A DNA stretch of 64,000 nucleotides from Pseudonocardia ammonioxydans (lineage in GTDB: Bacteria; Actinomycetota; Actinomycetes; Mycobacteriales; Pseudonocardiaceae), in the NCBI RefSeq assembly GCF_900115005.1, contig NZ_FOUY01000001.1, positions 248,001 through 312,000 on the forward strand, in the 5' to 3' direction. Below, piece by piece: positions 1-8,356 of this stretch (positions are counted from its first letter, which is position 1; each line of letters opens with the position of its first letter). Made by a program: the position numbers and the translations under genes. The notes below the pieces were generated by a model. The model was not told the DNA's origin. It worked only from the letters and a program-made list of their open reading frames with translations, and made no database searches.

Positions 1-3000
1 TTCTGGGCGAGCCGCACCGTCCGCAGGGCCTCACCGACCATCCCGGACAGCCGGGTCACGATTCCGGAGCGGTGCCGGTCGATGTTGCCCAGGTCGTCGT
101 CGAGCGAGCGCAGCCGCGGACGCAGGGCCTCGATCCACTCCCGAGCCAGGGCGGGCATCTCGGAGCGGTCGACCCCGCCGATGTGCCGGTGCACCGGCGA
201 CGACAGCGTCGCGAACCGCGGATCCTGGGCGAAGCGGGCGACCGCGTCCACCCCGGCCTGCACCTTCCGCTCGGCGCGGGACCGGTCGGCGGCCGCCTCC
301 CGCAGGCGGGCCTGGTGCTGCTTCAGCCCGGCGACGGCGTCGTCGACGTCCCCCTCGAACGGCACACCGCCCGGTTCCGGGGTCTCCTCGAGCCCGTCGA
401 CGACATGGCCGAACCCGCGGGCGAGCTCGGCCGCGGTGCGGTGCGCCTCCTCCGCGGCCTGCCGGACCCGGCGGGCCCGTTCCAGCGTCGTGCCGGCCGC
501 GTCCAGATCCGCCGCGGCCCGGGCCACCAGCTCGCGGCCGTGCTCGGCATCGCGGGGGGCCTCGTACGGGTCGATCGGCCGCTCGTCGGTCCCGAACCGC
601 TCCAGCTCCTTGCGGGCCACGGCCAGCTCGGTGGCGGCGTCGGCGCGGCGGCGCTCGGCGTCGGCGTAGGCCGAGCGGGCCTGCTCGGCGGCGGCCCGCC
701 GGCTCGCGGCGTCGGCGCCGTCGGGGGTGTGCAGGAACGCCGTCGCCGCCTCCACCACCGACCGGGGCAGCCCGTCGACCGTCACCCGCTTCGCGGCGGC
801 GTCGGCCTCGGCGCGTTCGAGCGACCCGCGCAGGTCGGTGTCGACGGCGGCCGAGGCGTAGGCGTCGCGGGCCCGCTGGAACGCGTCGCGCAGTTCCGGC
901 AGCGGGGTGTCCGGGGCGGACTGCGGGTCCGGCGACTCCTCCGACGCCGGTGTTCTCTTCGACTCCTCCGGCGTCGGTGTCCTCTTCGACTCCTCCGGCG
1001 TCGGTGTCCACTTCGACTCCTCCGGCGTCGGTGCCCCCTTCGACTCCTCCGGCGTCGGTGCCCCGTCCACGGGCAGGGCCGCCGCCTCGTCGCGGGCGTT
1101 CGCGGCGATGCTGCGCTGCCGGTCCCGGGTCTGCTGGGCGGCCGCGGCCTCCCGCCCTGCCTGCTCGGCGGCCGCACCGGCCGCGTCGGCCTCGGTCCGC
1201 AGCCGGGTGGCGTCGGCGGTGCCGGTCCGCTCCCGCTCCTCCAGCCCCGGGCGGCGCTCGAGCTCCCCGCGCAGCGCCGCGAGCGCCTCGGCCCGGCGGC
1301 GGGTCTCGGCCACGGTCCGTTCCAGCCCGGGCCGGTCGGTGGTGAGCCGGTCGGCGCGCTCGTCGAGCGCCACGACCTCGGCGACGGTCGCGGAGTGCGC
1401 ACCGACCGCCTCGTCGCGGGCACGGACCGCGTCCGCCGCGGCACCGGCGAGCTCGTCGAGCGTCGGCCGGCGGTCCCGCAGCGCGGCGAACCGGTCCCGC
1501 AGCCGCCGGTCGTCGTCCAGGGTGGACTCGAGCATCGCGAGCCGGTCGGCGCGCTCGGCGGTCTCCGCCGCCAGGCGGACCCGGACCTGCTCGGCGGCGT
1601 CCTCGTCGTGCAACGCCGGGTTCGGCGGGACGACCAGCTCGATGCCCGGCGCGGCAGCGGTGTCGGCGTTCAGCGCGGCCGTGGCCCCGACCGCGACCAG
1701 GCAGGCGGGCAGCAGCCGGGCGTCGTCGAGCACCGCGCGGGCCCGCGCGGCGTCACCGGCGTCGTTGAGCAGCACCCCGCCGGCCAGGTGCGGCAGCCGT
1801 TCGAGCACACCTCCGCGGTCGCCCGCCGGGAGCATCGCCAGGTAGCGGCGACCGGACCAGGCGGTGATCCCCGCCTTCTCGAGTACCTCGAGCACCGACT
1901 CGATCTCCGGTGGGTCGGGGAGCAGCCCGCCGTCGCCGAGGGCGTGCAACGCGCGCTCGTCGCGGCGCTGGTCGCCGAGCAGCACGGTCCGTTCCCGCTC
2001 CGCGGCGCGGATCGCGGCGGTGAGGGTCTCGACGACCAGCGCCGCGTCGGCGTCCGGGCGGACGGTGTCCACCCCGAGCAGCTCGGCCGGCCGGGGCTCC
2101 GCGGCGAGTTCCTCGCTCTGCGCCCCGGCCGCGTCCCGGGCGGTCTCGGCGGTCGCCGCCGCGGCGCGGGCGCCGGCCGCTTCCTCCTGGGCCGCGGTGC
2201 GCCGGGTCTCGGCGGCGCGGCGCTCGTCGCGGATCGTGGCGGCGGTGGTGTCGGCCTCGGCCAGCGCGGCCGTGGCCGCACCGGCCGCGGTGTCGGCGGC
2301 GTCCGCCGCGGCCTCGACGTCGCCGGGGCCGGACCCGGCCGGAAGGTGCCCGGCGACGACCGCCGCCTCGATCCGCCGGTCCAGGTCGGTGAGCGAGTCC
2401 CGGGCCTGGGACGCCGCGCTCTCGGCCCGGACGGCGTCCGCGGTGCGCTCGACCTGCTCCCGGTGGGCCGCGCCGGCGCGGTCCTCGGCGGCGGAGCGGG
2501 TCTCCTCCGCCACCGCCGCGGCGTCGTCGGCCTCGGCCGCGGTCCGCAGCAGCGCCGCGGACAGCTCGCGGGCGGCGTCCTGGCGGGCCTGCAGCGCCGG
2601 GCGGGCCTTCTGCTCCTCCTCGTCGACCCGGGCGCGCAGCCGGGCGGCCTCGGCCGCGGCGACCCGGTGGGCGAGCACCGGTTCGACGGCGTCGCGGGCG
2701 GTGGAGACGGCCGCGGTCTCGTCCCGTTCCCGGGTGGCCGCGTCGGCGACCCGCTGGGCCGCCTCGACGGTCAGGCCCGCGGTCAGCCGGCGCAGCTCGT
2801 CGACGGTCTCCTGCAGCCGTTCGGACGCCCGGGCGGCGGTCTGCTCGGCCTCGACCGCCTGCTCGGCCTCGCCCTCGGTCGTGCGGGACCGGGTCTGCTC
2901 GGCGATCCGGCGGGCCGCGATCTGCGACGCGGTCGTGCGCAACGCGTCCCGGGCCGCCGTCTCGGCCTCGCGGGCCGTGGCGGCGGCCTCCTCCGCGGAG

Positions 3001-3866
3001 ACCATCGGTTCCAGCAGCGACAGCGTCCCGTCGACGAACTCGCGCTCGGACTCCAGCTCCTCGCGCTGGGCGAGCCGGTCGGCGTAGCCGGCGACGAGCT
3101 CGGCCACGTTCTGCGGTTCGGTCGGGTCGAGCACCGCGCGCAGCAGGAAGTCGACGAACGCCTCGTCGCTGGAGAACGAGAACGCCTCCGCGGCCTCGCC
3201 CTCACCGGCGTTCATCGCCCGCTGGTAGCGGAACAGCTCGGGGTCCAGGCCGAGGTCGACCAGGTGCCGCGTCCAGTCCCGGTGCCCGGTCTCCCAGACC
3301 AGCTCGGTCCCGGGGTGGTCGCGGTGCGCGGTGTGCAGCCGGTCCTTGAACGCCGCGAGGGTGATCCGCTTGCGCTCGTGGGTGAACGGCAGCTCGTCCA
3401 TCCCGTACCCGGGCACCGGCCGGAACGCGTACCAGGCGTCGGCCAGTTTCTCCGGGTCCGACGACGCCACGTGCCCGCGCCACTCGGACGCCTTGCCGGT
3501 CACCAGCAGTGCACCCGTCCCGACGTGCACCCACTCGCAGACCACGTGCGCGACGTCCTCGGCGAGCACGAAGTTCTCCAGCACGGTCGTGCTGGTCGTG
3601 CCGACGACCTGACGGCGCCCCGGCAGCAGCACCGAGAAGATCAGCTTGAGCAGGACGGACTTGCCACCGCCGTTCTCCAGGAACAGCACCGAGGCCGGGG
3701 AGGGCCGCCGCGGGGTGCTGCGGTCGAGCGTGTCCGGCGCGAACAGGTCCTCCTGCACCGCGGCCTCGATCGGACGGCCGATGCCCCGCAGGTCGAGCGT
3801 GACGTCCTGGAAGCGGGCCGCGGTCGGCCCGACCGAGAACAGCCGGACCCGGGCGAGCTCATACAT
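1..3866 (-). CDS. SMC/MukB-like ATPase of a Wadjet-type (JetC) system, 3' end beyond window
   Basis: Large ATPase expected to drive DNA loop extrusion in a MukBEF/Wadjet complex that restricts circular plasmids (role from family knowledge). The 1,288 residues in view begin MYELARVRLF; a Walker A loop ENGGGKS is at residues 64-70, and most of the rest is Ala/Arg/Glu-rich coiled coil. The C-terminal ABC half, with signature and Walker B, lies left of position 1. The start at 3866 is chosen because the overlap ATGTATGA couples it to the upstream gene's stop and GGAGG sits 8 nt before it; an ATG at 3902 has no such support. A five-unit 9-residue repeat (core PTPEESK) sits around residues 930-980. 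It is third in a minus-strand operon. The SMC-like identity is firm; the exact Wadjet subtype is not settled. Confidence 0.8.
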   Translation of the reverse strand, partial: MYELARVRLFSVGPTAARFQDVTLDLRGIGRPIEAAVQEDLFAPDTLDRSTPRRPSPASVLFLENGGGKSVLLKLIFSVLLPGRRQVVGTTSTTVLENFVLAEDVAHVVCEWVHVGTGALLVTGKASEWRGHVASSDPEKLADAWYAFRPVPGYGMDELPFTHERKRITLAAFKDRLHTAHRDHPGTELVWETGHRDWTRHLVDLGLDPELFRYQRAMNAGEGEAAEAFSFSSDEAFVDFLLRAVLDPTEPQNVAELVAGYADRLAQREELESEREFVDGTLSLLEPMVSAEEAAATAREAETAARDALRTTASQIAARRIAEQTRSRTTEGEAEQAVEAEQTAARASERLQETVDELRRLTAGLTVEAAQRVADAATRERDETAAVSTARDAVEPVLAHRVAAAEAARLRARVDEEEQKARPALQARQDAARELSAALLRTAAEADDAAAVAEETRSAAEDRAGAAHREQVERTADAVRAESAASQARDSLTDLDRRIEAAVVAGHLPAGSGPGDVEAAADAADTAAGAATAALAEADTTAATIRDERRAAETRRTAAQEEAAGARAAAATAETARDAAGAQSEELAAEPRPAELLGVDTVRPDADAALVVETLTAAIRAAERERTVLLGDQRRDERALHALGDGGLLPDPPEIESVLEVLEKAGITAWSGRRYLAMLPAGDRGGVLERLPHLAGGVLLNDAGDAARARAVLDDARLLPACLVAVGATAALNADTAAAPGIELVVPPNPALHDEDAAEQVRVRLAAETAERADRLAMLESTLDDDRRLRDRFAALRDRRPTLDELAGAAADAVRARDEAVGAHSATVAEVVALDERADRLTTDRPGLERTVAETRRRAEALAALRGELERRPGLEERERTGTADATRLRTEADAAGAAAEQAGREAAAAQQTRDRQRSIAANARDEAAALPVDGAPTPEESKGAPTPEESKWTPTPEESKRTPTPEESKRTPASEESPDPQSAPDTPLPELRDAFQRARDAYASAAVDTDLRGSLERAEADAAAKRVTVDGLPRSVVEAATAFLHTPDGADAASRRAAAEQARSAYADAERRRADAATELAVARKELERFGTDERPIDPYEAPRDAEHGRELVARAAADLDAAGTTLERARRVRQAAEEAHRTAAELARGFGHVVDGLEETPEPGGVPFEGDVDDAVAGLKQHQARLREAAADRSRAERKVQAGVDAVARFAQDPRFATLSSPVHRHIGGVDRSEMPALAREWIEALRPRLRSLDDDLGNIDRHRSGIVTRLSGMVGEALRTVRLAQ
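934..1068. repeat. Five 27-bp tandem repeats inside jetC-like gene
   Basis: The motif GACTCCTCC recurs at 934, 961, 988, 1015 and 1042, an exact 27-bp period, so the frame is kept. On the minus strand each unit encodes nine residues with the core PTPEESK followed by two variable residues. The first-listed unit is the most diverged. It lies within the coiled-coil region of the SMC-like protein and looks like a minisatellite expansion giving a Pro/Glu-rich flexible segment. Confidence 0.9.
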
Positions 3867-4662
3867 CCGCGCCGCCTCCGGCTCGTGAGTGGTTGTCGTC
3901 ATCAGGACCGCGATCGCCACTCACGAGCGACGGGGTCGCGCTGCCGGCGGGGAGCACGTTCAGCGAGAGCAGCTCGTCGAACGTGCGCTGCGCGGCCAGT
4001 TCGCGGACCTGCACCTGGTAGCGAGGTGTCGTCCGGTAGGCGCCCTCGGCGCCGACGGGGACGAGGAAGCCCTGGTCGGCGAGGAACCGCAGGGCCTTGC
4101 CGACGATGCCGCGGGTGGTGGACTCCCCGGCCCGGCCGTCCTTGGTCGCCGTGGCCTCGGGACGGCGCTGCCAGACCCGCCAGACCTCCTCGAGCTGCGG
4201 CGCGTCCGACTCGGGGTCGGCCGGCCCCGCCGCCCGCTCGTCGAGGACCCGGCACGCCTCGCGGACCGCGCCGTCGACGAGCTCCACCGAGACCCGCCCG
4301 ACGTAGGAGTCGTCGCCGAGGTCGTCGGGGCGGGGGAACGCCAGCGCGGCCACGGCGAGGTGGGCGATGCCGTGCAGCACCTTGTCCGCCTGCCGGTTCG
4401 CCAGCGCCGTGCGGCGGGCGTAGGAGTCCATCCGGATCTCGAACACCGAGCCCTCGGTCGCGGCCAGCACGATGCCGGGCGCGCTGTCGACGGCCAGCAC
4501 CACCAGCCCGAGCCCGGACGCCACCCGCTGCACGGTGTCGCGGTAGTCGTCGTCCTCGCGGTAGCGGCGCACCAGGTCGGCGTAGTCGGGATCGCGGCCG
4601 GGCAACGCCTTGGGCCGCATGCCGAACGCGACGAGCCGGGCCGCGGCCTCCGCGTCACTCAT
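3859..4662 (-). CDS. MukE/JetB-like accessory subunit
   Basis: 267-residue protein between the JetA-like and SMC-like genes. Its C-terminal half (roughly residues 175-235) reads as a winged-helix-like block (GIVGKALRFLADQGFLVPV, then TTPRYQVQVRELA), the arrangement expected of MukE/DUF4194-type subunits that bridge kleisin and SMC. It starts at ATG 4662, six bases after the upstream stop, and its stop overlaps the next start (ATGTATGA). The last ~20 residues are encoded by a palindromic repeat (3881-3928) and are probably not part of the ancestral protein. Assignment rests on fold-like pattern and operon position, not on a recognised signature. Confidence 0.65.
   Translation of the reverse strand: MSDAEAAARLVAFGMRPKALPGRDPDYADLVRRYREDDDYRDTVQRVASGLGLVVLAVDSAPGIVLAATEGSVFEIRMDSYARRTALANRQADKVLHGIAHLAVAALAFPRPDDLGDDSYVGRVSVELVDGAVREACRVLDERAAGPADPESDAPQLEEVWRVWQRRPEATATKDGRAGESTTRGIVGKALRFLADQGFLVPVGAEGAYRTTPRYQVQVRELAAQRTFDELLSLNVLPAGSATPSLVSGDRGPDDDNHSRAGGGADV
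3881..3928. repeat. Palindromic element, copy 1, inside the jetB-like coding end
   Basis: Perfect 12-bp inverted arms GCTCGTGAGTGG (3881-3892) and CCACTCACGAGC (3917-3928) flank a 24-base centre containing TCAGGACCGCG. Read on the minus strand in the JetB-like frame it gives SGDRGPDDDNHSRA. Copy 3 (44960-44999) encodes a closely similar peptide, so these are members of one repeat family. Confidence 0.75.
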
Positions 4663-4668
4663 GCCCGC

Positions 4669-6192
4669 TCACTCCTCGCTCGTCCCTCGATCGCCGGTGA
4701 CACGCCCGCCGGTGACACGCCCGGCAGTGACACGTCCGGCGGTGACACGTCCGGCGGTGACGCCGGCGACCGCCAGCAGCAGGTCCGCGCCACCGAACTC
4801 GGGGTCGGCGAGCACGGTGCCGTCGTCGACGGCGATCAGCACCGACGGGTCGCCCTGGGTGCGGGCCGTCCCGATCGCCGTCCCGACGGCGTGCACCGCG
4901 CGCAGCGCGACCAGCTGCGGCAGGTCCTCCCCCGCCGTCCGGGCCCGCGCGAGCGCATCGGAGAGCCGCACCGAGGCAGTGTCTCCGTCCCGCCCGGCCC
5001 GGGGCAGGACGTCGTCGGTGGCCGCCCAGGTGTCCGCGCCGAAGCGCTCGGCGGGCTGCGGGGCCAGCTCCGGTTCGGGGACCTCGGAACCGAACGGGTC
5101 GCGGTCGGTCGGCGGGGTCAGCAGCGTCTCCACCAGCCCGCCCAGGCTGGGCACCACCGGGTTCGACACCCCGGTCCCGGCCGTGAAGAACGCCGCCACC
5201 GGGTCGTGCGCCGCGCTCACGGTGAGCCCCAGCGACGGCCGCAGCAGCTGCCCGAACACGTCGACCGACGGGCGCTGCGGCCGGCCCGAGAACTGCTGGC
5301 GGTCCTGCTCGGCGCGGAACGCGGCCCCGGCCTCCTGCAACCGGGCCTGCAGCTGGGTGTGCCGCTGGATGCAGTCGTCGACGACCTCGACCAGCTCCGC
5401 GGCCTGCCGGCGGCGCCCGGGCTCGGTGGCCTCGTCGCGGGCGTCGGCGATGTTCGCCTTGATCATCGTCTCGGCCCGGTAGCGGGCCTCGATGTGGGTC
5501 AGGGCCTCGTTGAGCAGCGCCGGGACGGCGTCGAGCCAGTCCACCGACCGGACGTCGCGCCGGGTGGCCTCGAGCTTGCGGCGCAACGACTCGGCGTACT
5601 GCACGGTGCGGTAGCGGGCCTGCTCGGCGGCGAGCCGGGCGTCCCCGAGCCTGCCCCGCACGATCAGGGTCTCCAGCTTGGTCTCGGCCGCCTCCTGTGC
5701 GGACTCGACGTCGGTGTCCAGCGCCCCGACCAGCACGTTGATCGCCTCGTCGGAGGCACGCAGGTACACGCCGCCGTCCGGCGCGGCGACCTCGACCAGC
5801 AGCTTGAAGTCGAACCGGCGGCGCACGTAGTTGCCCTCGGCGTCGGACCCGCCGTACTCCACGGCGAACCCGCGGTCGATGCTGCCCACGTTGACCAGGT
5901 TGTCGATCACCCACTGGGCCACCCGGGCGTGCTCCTCGCGCGGGGCGTGCGGCACCTGGGCACCGACGAAGGGCAGCAGCCGCCGCACGACCTCGCCGTG
6001 GTCGGCACCGTGGTCGAAGTCCATGGCGAGGGTGACCTGGTCGATCGCCTGCAGCCCGATCTCGGCCATCTGGTAGCCGACGGCGTCCCACTCCAGACGG
6101 CCCTTGCGGGCGTCGAGGTCGTGCAGCGGCGCCGTGCAGGCCAGCGCCTTCAGCCGGCGCGCCACTCCCTCGTCCGGGCTGATGGTCGACAC
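4669..6192 (-). CDS. JetA/MukF-like subunit of the SMC operon
   Basis: About 507 residues, first gene of the operon. The N-terminal ~170 residues look globular (motifs LEWDAVGYQMAEIGLQAIDQ and YVRRRFDFKLLVEVA); residues ~180-320 are strongly helical and Arg/Glu/Ala-rich, as in kleisin-like MukF/JetA proteins; the C-terminus is acidic and then becomes a five-fold AGRVT-like repeat. I chose the GTG at 6192; an upstream in-frame start at 6273 would overlap a 20-bp palindrome (6251-6270) and adds a low-complexity leader. The partner order A-B-C matches Wadjet operons, but I do not recognise a specific DUF signature. Confidence 0.6.
   Translation of the reverse strand: MSTISPDEGVARRLKALACTAPLHDLDARKGRLEWDAVGYQMAEIGLQAIDQVTLAMDFDHGADHGEVVRRLLPFVGAQVPHAPREEHARVAQWVIDNLVNVGSIDRGFAVEYGGSDAEGNYVRRRFDFKLLVEVAAPDGGVYLRASDEAINVLVGALDTDVESAQEAAETKLETLIVRGRLGDARLAAEQARYRTVQYAESLRRKLEATRRDVRSVDWLDAVPALLNEALTHIEARYRAETMIKANIADARDEATEPGRRRQAAELVEVVDDCIQRHTQLQARLQEAGAAFRAEQDRQQFSGRPQRPSVDVFGQLLRPSLGLTVSAAHDPVAAFFTAGTGVSNPVVPSLGGLVETLLTPPTDRDPFGSEVPEPELAPQPAERFGADTWAATDDVLPRAGRDGDTASVRLSDALARARTAGEDLPQLVALRAVHAVGTAIGTARTQGDPSVLIAVDDGTVLADPEFGGADLLLAVAGVTAGRVTAGRVTAGRVTGGRVTGDRGTSEE
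4697..4771. repeat. 15-bp tandem repeats at the 3' end of the jetA-like gene
   Basis: GTGACACG-type cores occur at 4697, 4712, 4727, 4742 and 4757, an exact 15-bp period. On the minus strand they encode repeated AGRVT/GGRVT pentapeptides at the C-terminus of the JetA-like protein, just before its stop. Copies differ by only a few bases, which suggests recent expansion. Confidence 0.85.
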
Positions 6193-6250
6193 CCCGACGA
6201 CTGTAGTTCGGCGGCCCGCGCGCCCGACGACACCACCGGCCCCCGTCGTG

Positions 6251-6270
6251 ACCGGATATACTGATCCGGT
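6251..6270. promoter_or_regulatory. 20-bp palindrome between divergent jetA-like and hydrolase genes
   Basis: ACCGGAT and ATCCGGT form perfect 7-bp arms around ATACTG. The left half contains TATACT (6257-6262), a good -10 hexamer for the plus-strand hydrolase, although no convincing -35 is seen 17 bp upstream. Its place in the 120-bp divergent gap fits an operator for one or both operons; no regulator is encoded next to it. Confidence 0.45.
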
Positions 6271-6314
6271 CATCCCGTCACCGATGCCCGCCGTGCGGGT
6301 GGAGGCAGGTCGTC

Positions 6315-7226
6315 ATGGCCCTCACGCCCGCCGGCTCCACCGAGCGGACCCTCGACCTCGGTCACGGGCCGCTGCGCGTCCTGTACTCGGTCGCCGACCC
6401 GGCCCCGCCGGGCATCCCGTTGCTGCTGGTCCACGGCGGTGGGACCGACAGCGCCGCGATCTCCTGGTACGAGGCGTACTCCACCTTCGGGCCCGGCCGC
6501 CCGGTGGTCGCGCCGGACCTGCCGGGATTCGGCGGCAGCACCGGGGTCGCGCCGGTGGGCGGGCCGGACGCCCTCGCCGACGTCGTCGCCGGGGTCGCGG
6601 ACCGGCTCGGGCTGCGACGCGTCGTCGTCGGCGGGATCTCGATGGGTGGCGACGTGGCGCTGCAGCTCGCCCTGCGCCGGCCGGACCTGGTCGAGGCGCT
6701 GGTGCTCGTCGCGCCCGGCGGACTGACCCCGCTGCTCGGCAACCGGGCACTGCAGTTCTCGTCGTGGCTGGCCGCGCAGCTGCCCGACCCGGTGCTCGTC
6801 CCGCTCGCCCGGATCGCCAACCGGTTCGCCCGCTCGGCGCTCCGCCGGATGGTGCGCAACCCCGAGGGCCTGCCCGCCGAGGTGGTGGACGAGTTCGTGC
6901 GGGAGGCGCGCCGGCCCCGGGCGGGCATGGGCTACGCGCGGTACAACCAGGCGACGCTCGGACCGCGGGCGATGCGCAACGACCTGCAGCCGGTGGTCGG
7001 GCGGATCACCGTCCCGGCCCTGTTCCTGCACGGCGCCGACGACCCGATGGTCGATCCGGGCGACTCGCGCCGCGCGGCCGCCGCGATGCCGGACGCCCGG
7101 CTGGTCACGCTGCCCGGCTGCGGGCACTGGGCCCAGTTCGAGGCACGGGAGCGCGTCGCCCGCGAGGTGCAGGAGTTCCTGGCCGGCCTCGACCGCCGCC
7201 GGGACACCGCGGGCGCGCGGCCCTGA
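6315..7226 (+). CDS. Alpha/beta hydrolase
   Basis: 303-residue alpha/beta-fold hydrolase resembling MhpC/HsaD-type C-C bond hydrolases and haloperoxidase-like esterases. The oxyanion-loop motif LVHGGG is near residue 37, the nucleophile elbow GISMGG (Ser) near residue 110, the acid in HGADDPMVDP near residue 240, and the catalytic His in GCGHWAQFE near residue 272. ATG 6315 follows GGAGG with suitable spacing. It stands alone between the Wadjet-like operon and a convergent peptidase gene, so the substrate cannot be inferred; an esterase or carboxylester hydrolase role is equally possible. Confidence 0.85.
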   Translation: MALTPAGSTERTLDLGHGPLRVLYSVADPAPPGIPLLLVHGGGTDSAAISWYEAYSTFGPGRPVVAPDLPGFGGSTGVAPVGGPDALADVVAGVADRLGLRRVVVGGISMGGDVALQLALRRPDLVEALVLVAPGGLTPLLGNRALQFSSWLAAQLPDPVLVPLARIANRFARSALRRMVRNPEGLPAEVVDEFVREARRPRAGMGYARYNQATLGPRAMRNDLQPVVGRITVPALFLHGADDPMVDPGDSRRAAAAMPDARLVTLPGCGHWAQFEARERVAREVQEFLAGLDRRRDTAGARP

Positions 7227-7244
7227 CCCGGCGCCGGTCCGCGC

Positions 7245-8234
7245 TCAGCCGGCCACCAGCGACGAGTACGACGGCCGGTCCGGCGCGGCCTCGGCCGCCA
7301 GCACGGCGTGCGCCACGGCCCGGGCGGTGACGTCGGCCGCGGCCGACTGCAGCTCGTAGGTCCCGTCCGTGTCCGGCGCCGGAGCGGTGCCGGTGGCCAG
7401 GCCGAACGCGCAGTCGCCGTCACGCAGGGTGTGCACCGGGTGGATGGCGCGGGCCAGCCCGTCGTGTGCCATCGCCGCGAGCCGCGTGCAGCCCACCTTG
7501 TCCAGGGTCGCATCGGTGCCGACGACCACCAGCGTCGTCGCCGTGCCGAGCGGGTTGACGTGCCTCCCGTAGAGGTCGGCGACCCGCTGCGCCGGCGCGA
7601 CGGCGTCGGGGAACTCGCCCGGCAGCCCGTGCCGGGCGCCCAGGACCTCGCCGGTACGCGGGTCGACGGCCGTGCCCGCGGAGTTGAGCACGACCAGCGC
7701 GGCGACCGTCGTCCCGCCGTCCAGCACCACCGACGCCGTCCCGATCCCGCCCCGCAGCCCACCGGACACCGCGCCCGTCCCGGCCCCGACCGAGCCCTGC
7801 TCGACCGGGCCGTCGTGGGCGGCGTCGTAGGCGGCCGCACCGGTCGCCGCGGTCGGCCGCGCGGCCGGGTCACCACCGCGGCCCAGGTCGAACACCACCG
7901 CGGCCGGGACGATGGGGACCACGACCCCCGGCATCGCGACGCCCTCACCGGCGCGTTCCAGCCGGGCCATCACCCCGGACGCCGCGTCGAGGCCGTACGC
8001 GCTCCCGCCGGACAGCGTGATCGCGTGCACCCGCGCGACGGTGGCGGTCGGGGCGAGCAGGTCGGTCTCGCGGGTCCCGGGCGCGGCCCCGCGCACGTCC
8101 ACCCCGGCGACCGCGCCACCGGGCGGGGCGAGCACCACGGTCGTACCGCTGCGCGCCCCGGGGCCCTCGAGTGCGGCGTGCCCGACCCGCAGCCCGTCCA
8201 CATCGGTCAGCCCGTTGCCCCGTCCGCTGCGCAT
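7245..8234 (-). CDS. P1 (S58/DmpA) family peptidase
   Basis: 329-residue member of the DmpA/BapA N-terminal-nucleophile hydrolases, which cleave N-terminal or beta-amino acids from small peptides after autoproteolysis. Family hallmarks are GLTDVDGLRVGHA at the N-terminus, the glycine-rich LSGGSAYGLDAASGVM near residue 75, and GGLRGGIGTASVVL near residue 160. The self-cleavage site, usually before a Ser/Thr in this last third, probably lies in the VVVLNSAGT stretch (here LVVLNSAG). It is convergent with the alpha/beta hydrolase (18-bp gap) and downstream of the cox terminator hairpin, so it probably has its own promoter in the ~120 bp upstream. Confidence 0.85.
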   Translation of the reverse strand: MRSGRGNGLTDVDGLRVGHAALEGPGARSGTTVVLAPPGGAVAGVDVRGAAPGTRETDLLAPTATVARVHAITLSGGSAYGLDAASGVMARLERAGEGVAMPGVVVPIVPAAVVFDLGRGGDPAARPTAATGAAAYDAAHDGPVEQGSVGAGTGAVSGGLRGGIGTASVVLDGGTTVAALVVLNSAGTAVDPRTGEVLGARHGLPGEFPDAVAPAQRVADLYGRHVNPLGTATTLVVVGTDATLDKVGCTRLAAMAHDGLARAIHPVHTLRDGDCAFGLATGTAPAPDTDGTYELQSAAADVTARAVAHAVLAAEAAPDRPSYSSLVAG

Positions 8235-8264
8235 CCGCCCATCCTGCCCGTCCCCCGAAACGCC

Positions 8265-8302
8265 GCGCGGGCCGGTTCCTCCGGGGAGGAACCGGCCCGC
8301 GC
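8265..8302 (-). terminator. Terminator-like hairpin after the cox operon
   Basis: A perfect 16-bp stem (8265-8280 with 8287-8302) and a 6-base loop (CCGGGG) lie 55 bp downstream of coxG. On the minus strand only a short T run (GTTTCG) follows, as is common for actinobacterial terminators. It separates the cox operon from the P1 peptidase gene. Confidence 0.7.
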
Positions 8303-8356
8303 CGGGCTGGGGAGAGGCGTGCCGTGCAGCCCGGATCCCAGGGCTGCTTCGCGGCC

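Noticed and set aside
72..4700. Plus-strand open frame of about 1,540 codons
   Set aside because: It is antisense to the JetB/JetC-like genes, has no domain, is extremely Gly/Arg-rich, and reflects GC-rich third-position bias of the true minus-strand genes.
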